A DNA stretch of 64,000 nt from Pithys albifrons albifrons. Lineage: Eukaryota; Chordata; Aves; Passeriformes; Thamnophilidae. The stretch is taken from positions 16,506,851 through 16,570,850 of the forward strand of contig NC_092474.1 in the NCBI RefSeq assembly GCF_047495875.1. The letters run 5' to 3'. Position numbers and translations under genes: made by a program. Shown piece after piece: positions 61,730 to 64,000 of the stretch (position 1 is the stretch's first letter; every line of letters begins with the position of its first letter). A model generated the notes under the pieces. It saw nothing but the letters and a program-made list of their open reading frames with translations. It ran no database searches and was not told the origin of the DNA.

Positions 61730-61828
61730 GGGGGGTCTAGAAGTGTCCAAGTTGGTTCAGGTGGAATCAGAAGGTCCAAGAGAATAAAAGGAGATGCAAA
61801 AAGGATGCAGAAGAGTCCAAAAGGGAAC
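61730..61828. other. Unassigned purine-rich linker
   Basis: About 100 bp that belong to neither satellite nor to the telomeric tract. The + strand is purine-rich. GTCCAA occurs at 61,745, 61,774 and 61,815, and GGATGCA/AGATGCA occur close together near 61,792 and 61,803, hinting at a decayed short repeat. No reading frame, promoter or RNA gene is evident. Confidence 0.7.
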
Positions 61829-61960
61829 TTAACACTAACCCTTACCCCAGCGCTGCCCTAACACTTAAGCTATGCATAACTCTAAGCATAACCTTAAGCC
61901 TAAGCCTAAGCCTAAGCCTAAGACTAAGCCTAAGCCTAAGACTAACACTAACCCTAAAAC
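61829..61960 (+). repeat. Degenerate telomere-like repeats (GCCTAA/GACTAA variants)
   Basis: Six GCCTAA units and two GACTAA units lie between about 61,897 and 61,942. They are preceded by looser variants such as CTTAAGC, TCTAAGC and ATAACC, and followed by ACACTAACCCTAAAAC. This is a gradient from decayed to canonical CCCTAA moving right. Confidence 0.9.
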
Positions 61961-62396
61961 TAACCCTAACCCTAACCCTAACCCTAACCCTAACCCTAAC
62001 CCTAACCCTAACCCTAACCCTAACCCTAGTACATACTGTAAACTGTGGGTGTCCCAAAGCCAAACCCTAACCCTAACCCTAACCCTAACCCTAACCCTAA
62101 CCCTAACCCTAACCCTAACCCTAACCCTAACCCTAACCCTAACCCTAGTGCTTACTGTAAACTGTGGGGGTACCAAACCCTAACCCTAACCCTAACCCTA
62201 ACCCTAACCCTAACCCTAACCCTAACCCTAACCCTAACCCTAACCCTAACCGGAGTGCTTACTTTAAACTGTGGGGGTTCCAAACCCTAACCCTAACTCT
62301 AACCCTATCACTAACCTTAACCCTAACCCTATCACTAACCCTAACCCTAACCCTATACCTAACCCTAACCCTAACCCTAACCCTAACCCTAACCCT

Positions 62397-62648
62397 AGTG
62401 CTTACTGCAAACTGTGGGGGTCCCAAACCCTAACCCTAACCCTAACCTTAACCCTAACCCTAACCACAACCCTAACCCTAACCCAGCCCTAACCCTAGTG
62501 CTTACTGTAAACTATTGGAGTCCCAAACCCTAACCCTAACCCTAACCCTAACTCTAACCCGAACCCTAACCCTAGTGCTTACTGTAAACTGTGGGGGTTC
62601 CAAACCCTAACCCTAACTCTAACCCTATCCCTAACCCTAACCCTAACC

Positions 62649-62691
<43 letters not shown>

Positions 62692-62831
62692 CTAACCCTA
62701 ACCCAAACCCTAACCCTAACCGTAGTGCTTACTGTAAACAGTGGGGGTCTGAAACCCTAACCCTAACCCTAACCCTAACCCTAACCCTAACCCTAACCCT
62801 AGTGCTTACTGTAAACTGTGGGGGTTGCAAA
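62397..62831 (+). repeat. Telomere-spacer super-repeat, copy 1
   Basis: This segment contains, in order, ACCACAACCC, ACCCAGCCC, the odd spacer GTAAACTATTGG, ACTCTAACCCGAACCC, a GGTTCCAAAC spacer, CTATCCCTAA and CCTAATCC. The same markers recur in the same order at 63,414-63,932, offset about 1,017 to 1,101 bp and exactly 1,047 bp for the fifth and sixth spacers. Confidence 0.88.
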
Positions 62832-63413
62832 CCCTATCCCTAAGCCTAATCTTAACCCTAACCCTAACCCTAACCCTAACCCTAACCCTAACCCTAACCC
62901 TAACCCTAACCCTAACCCTAACCCTAACCCTAACCCTAACCCTAACCCTAATGCTTTCTGTAAACTGTGGGGGTCCCAAACCCTAACCCTAACCCTAACC
63001 GTAACCCTAACCGTAACCGTAACCGTAACCCTAACCCTAACCCTAACCCTGACCCTGACCCTAGTGCTTACTGTAAACTGTGGGGGTCCCTAACCCTAAC
63101 CCTAACCCTAACCCCAACCCTAACCCTAACCCTAATCCTAACCCTAACCCTAACCCTAACCCTAATCTTAACCCTACCCCTAATGCTTACTGTAAACTGT
63201 GGGGGTCCCAAACCCTAACCCTATGCCTAACCTTAACCCTAACCCTAACCCTAACCCTAACCCTAACCCTAGTACTTACTGTAAACTGTGGGTGTCCCAA
63301 ACCCTAACCCTAAGCCTAACCCTAACCCTAACCGTAACCCTAACCGAAACCCTAACCCTAAACCTAACCCTAACCCTAACCCTAACCCTAACCCTAACCC
63401 TAACCCTAACCCT

Positions 63414-63932
63414 AGTGCTTACTGTAAACTGTGGGGGTCCCAAACCCTAACCCTAACCCTAACCCTAACCCTAACCCTAACCCTAACCCTAACCCTAACC
63501 CTAACCCTAACCACAACCCTAACCCTAACCCAGCCCTAACCCTAGTGCTTACTGTAAACTATTGGGGTCCCAAACCCTAACCCTAACCCTAACCCTAACT
63601 CTAACCCGAACCCTAACCCTAGTGCTTACTGTAAACTGTGAGGGTTCCAAACCCTAACCCTAACTCTAACCCTATCCCTAATCCTAACCCTAACCCTAAC
63701 CCTAACCCTAACCGTAACCCTAACCCTAACCCTAACCCTAACCCTAACCCAAAACCCTAACCCTAACCCTAATCCTAACCCTAACACAAACCCTAACCCT
63801 AAGCGTAGTGCTTACTGTAAACTTTGGGGGTCCCAAACCCTAACCCTAACCCTAACCCTAACCCTAACCCTAACCCTAACCCTAACCCTAACCCTAACCC
63901 TAGTACTTACTGTAAACTGTGGGTGTCCCAAA
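63414..63932 (+). repeat. Telomere-spacer super-repeat, copy 2
   Basis: This is the second copy of the marked block. The 77-bp interval between the two spacers at 63,544 and 63,621 equals that between 62,497 and 62,574. Differences include ATTGGGG versus ATTGGAG, AAGCGTAGTG versus ACCGTAGTG and extra CCCTAA units before 63,806. The spacer tract therefore expanded in kilobase-scale steps as well as by hexamers. Confidence 0.88.
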
Positions 63933-64000
63933 CCCTAAACCTAACCCAACCTTAACCCTAACCTTAACCGTAACCCTAACCGTAACCCTAACCCTAACGC

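Larger units (their letters stand above)
61961..64000 (+). repeat. CCCTAA telomere-type tract with 17 conserved spacers
   Basis: Blocks of CCCTAA, mostly canonical, are separated by a ~30-bp spacer built on CTTACTGTAAACTGTGGGGG followed by TCCCAAA. The spacers begin at about 62028, 62147, 62251, 62397, 62497, 62574, 62724, 62801, 62951, 63063, 63182, 63271, 63414, 63544, 63621, 63806 and 63902. Intervals run from 77 to about 185 bp. The spacer holds the dyad TTACTGTAA. Single-base variants (CCGTAA, CCCGAA, CTCTAA, CCACAA) are scattered. The tract runs off the window. Its regular interruption shows it is not a terminal telomerase product as it stands. Confidence 0.96.

Noticed and set aside
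61865..63539. Asn-Pro, Thr-Leu and Arg-Val repeat 'proteins'
   Set aside because: These are translations of CCCTAA/TTAGGG hexamers in different frames, not genes.
61961..64000. CRISPR-like array (conserved ~30-bp repeats with variable spacers)
   Set aside because: The intervening sequence is telomeric hexamers of variable length, not unique spacers, and the context is eukaryotic heterochromatin.
1..64000. tRNA, rRNA or other structured RNA genes
   Set aside because: No tRNA box A/box B pair in a cloverleaf context and no recognisable rRNA segment was found on either strand.

Overview
This window holds no protein-coding or RNA gene that I can support. It is a eukaryotic heterochromatic block made almost wholly of two unrelated tandem satellites, followed by a telomere-type (CCCTAA)n tract. 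The TTAGGG-class repeat and the ~176-189 bp monomers with higher-order repeats (HORs) suggest an animal, most likely a vertebrate, at a subtelomere or a telocentric/acrocentric short arm. I cannot name the species: neither satellite is one I recognise, and neither is alpha satellite.

Layout. (1) About 1-37,235: satellite A, monomer ~189 bp, all in one orientation, roughly 197 copies. It carries recent large duplications: a 1,133-bp unit (6 monomers), a 4,535-bp unit (24 monomers), a 3,777-bp unit (20 monomers), and looser 4,342/5,288/6,421-bp relationships at the left. From ~31.4 kb the monomers become more divergent. (2) About 37,234: a single-base-scale orientation switch. (3) 37,236-47,517: satellite A on the opposite strand, roughly 54 monomers. 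It is divergent to ~40.26 kb and then resembles the left array again, with a 567-bp trimer HOR near 43-44.5 kb. (4) 47,518-61,348: satellite B, monomer ~176 bp. It contains a 14-monomer, 2,458-bp HOR present as three full copies plus a truncated fourth (49,955-~58,100), then a longer-monomer (~186 bp) divergent subfamily B' from ~60.1 kb. (5) 61,349-61,622: a 1.45-monomer piece of satellite A embedded inside a B monomer. (6) 61,730-61,828: the only sequence not explained by a repeat. (7) 61,829-64,000: telomere-like repeats, first degenerate (GCCTAA/GACTAA), then near-canonical CCCTAA blocks interrupted 17 times by a conserved ~30-bp spacer, with a ~1.05-kb super-repeat.

How the parts may work together (inference). 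Each satellite carries one candidate protein-binding motif. The A consensus contains CTAGGGTTA, an exact match to the published TRF1 half-site YTAGGGTTR. B contains a degenerate CENP-B-box-like 17-mer (13/17, up to 14/17). These suggest a structural chromatin role near a telomere or centromere, but nothing here proves binding. The CCCTAA orientation means that, if this tract matches its chromosome end as subtelomeric repeats usually do, the chromosome end lies to the left of the window. The long apparent reading frames (up to 623 codons) arise because 189 is a multiple of 3 and four frames of the A monomer lack stops; I treat them as non-coding.
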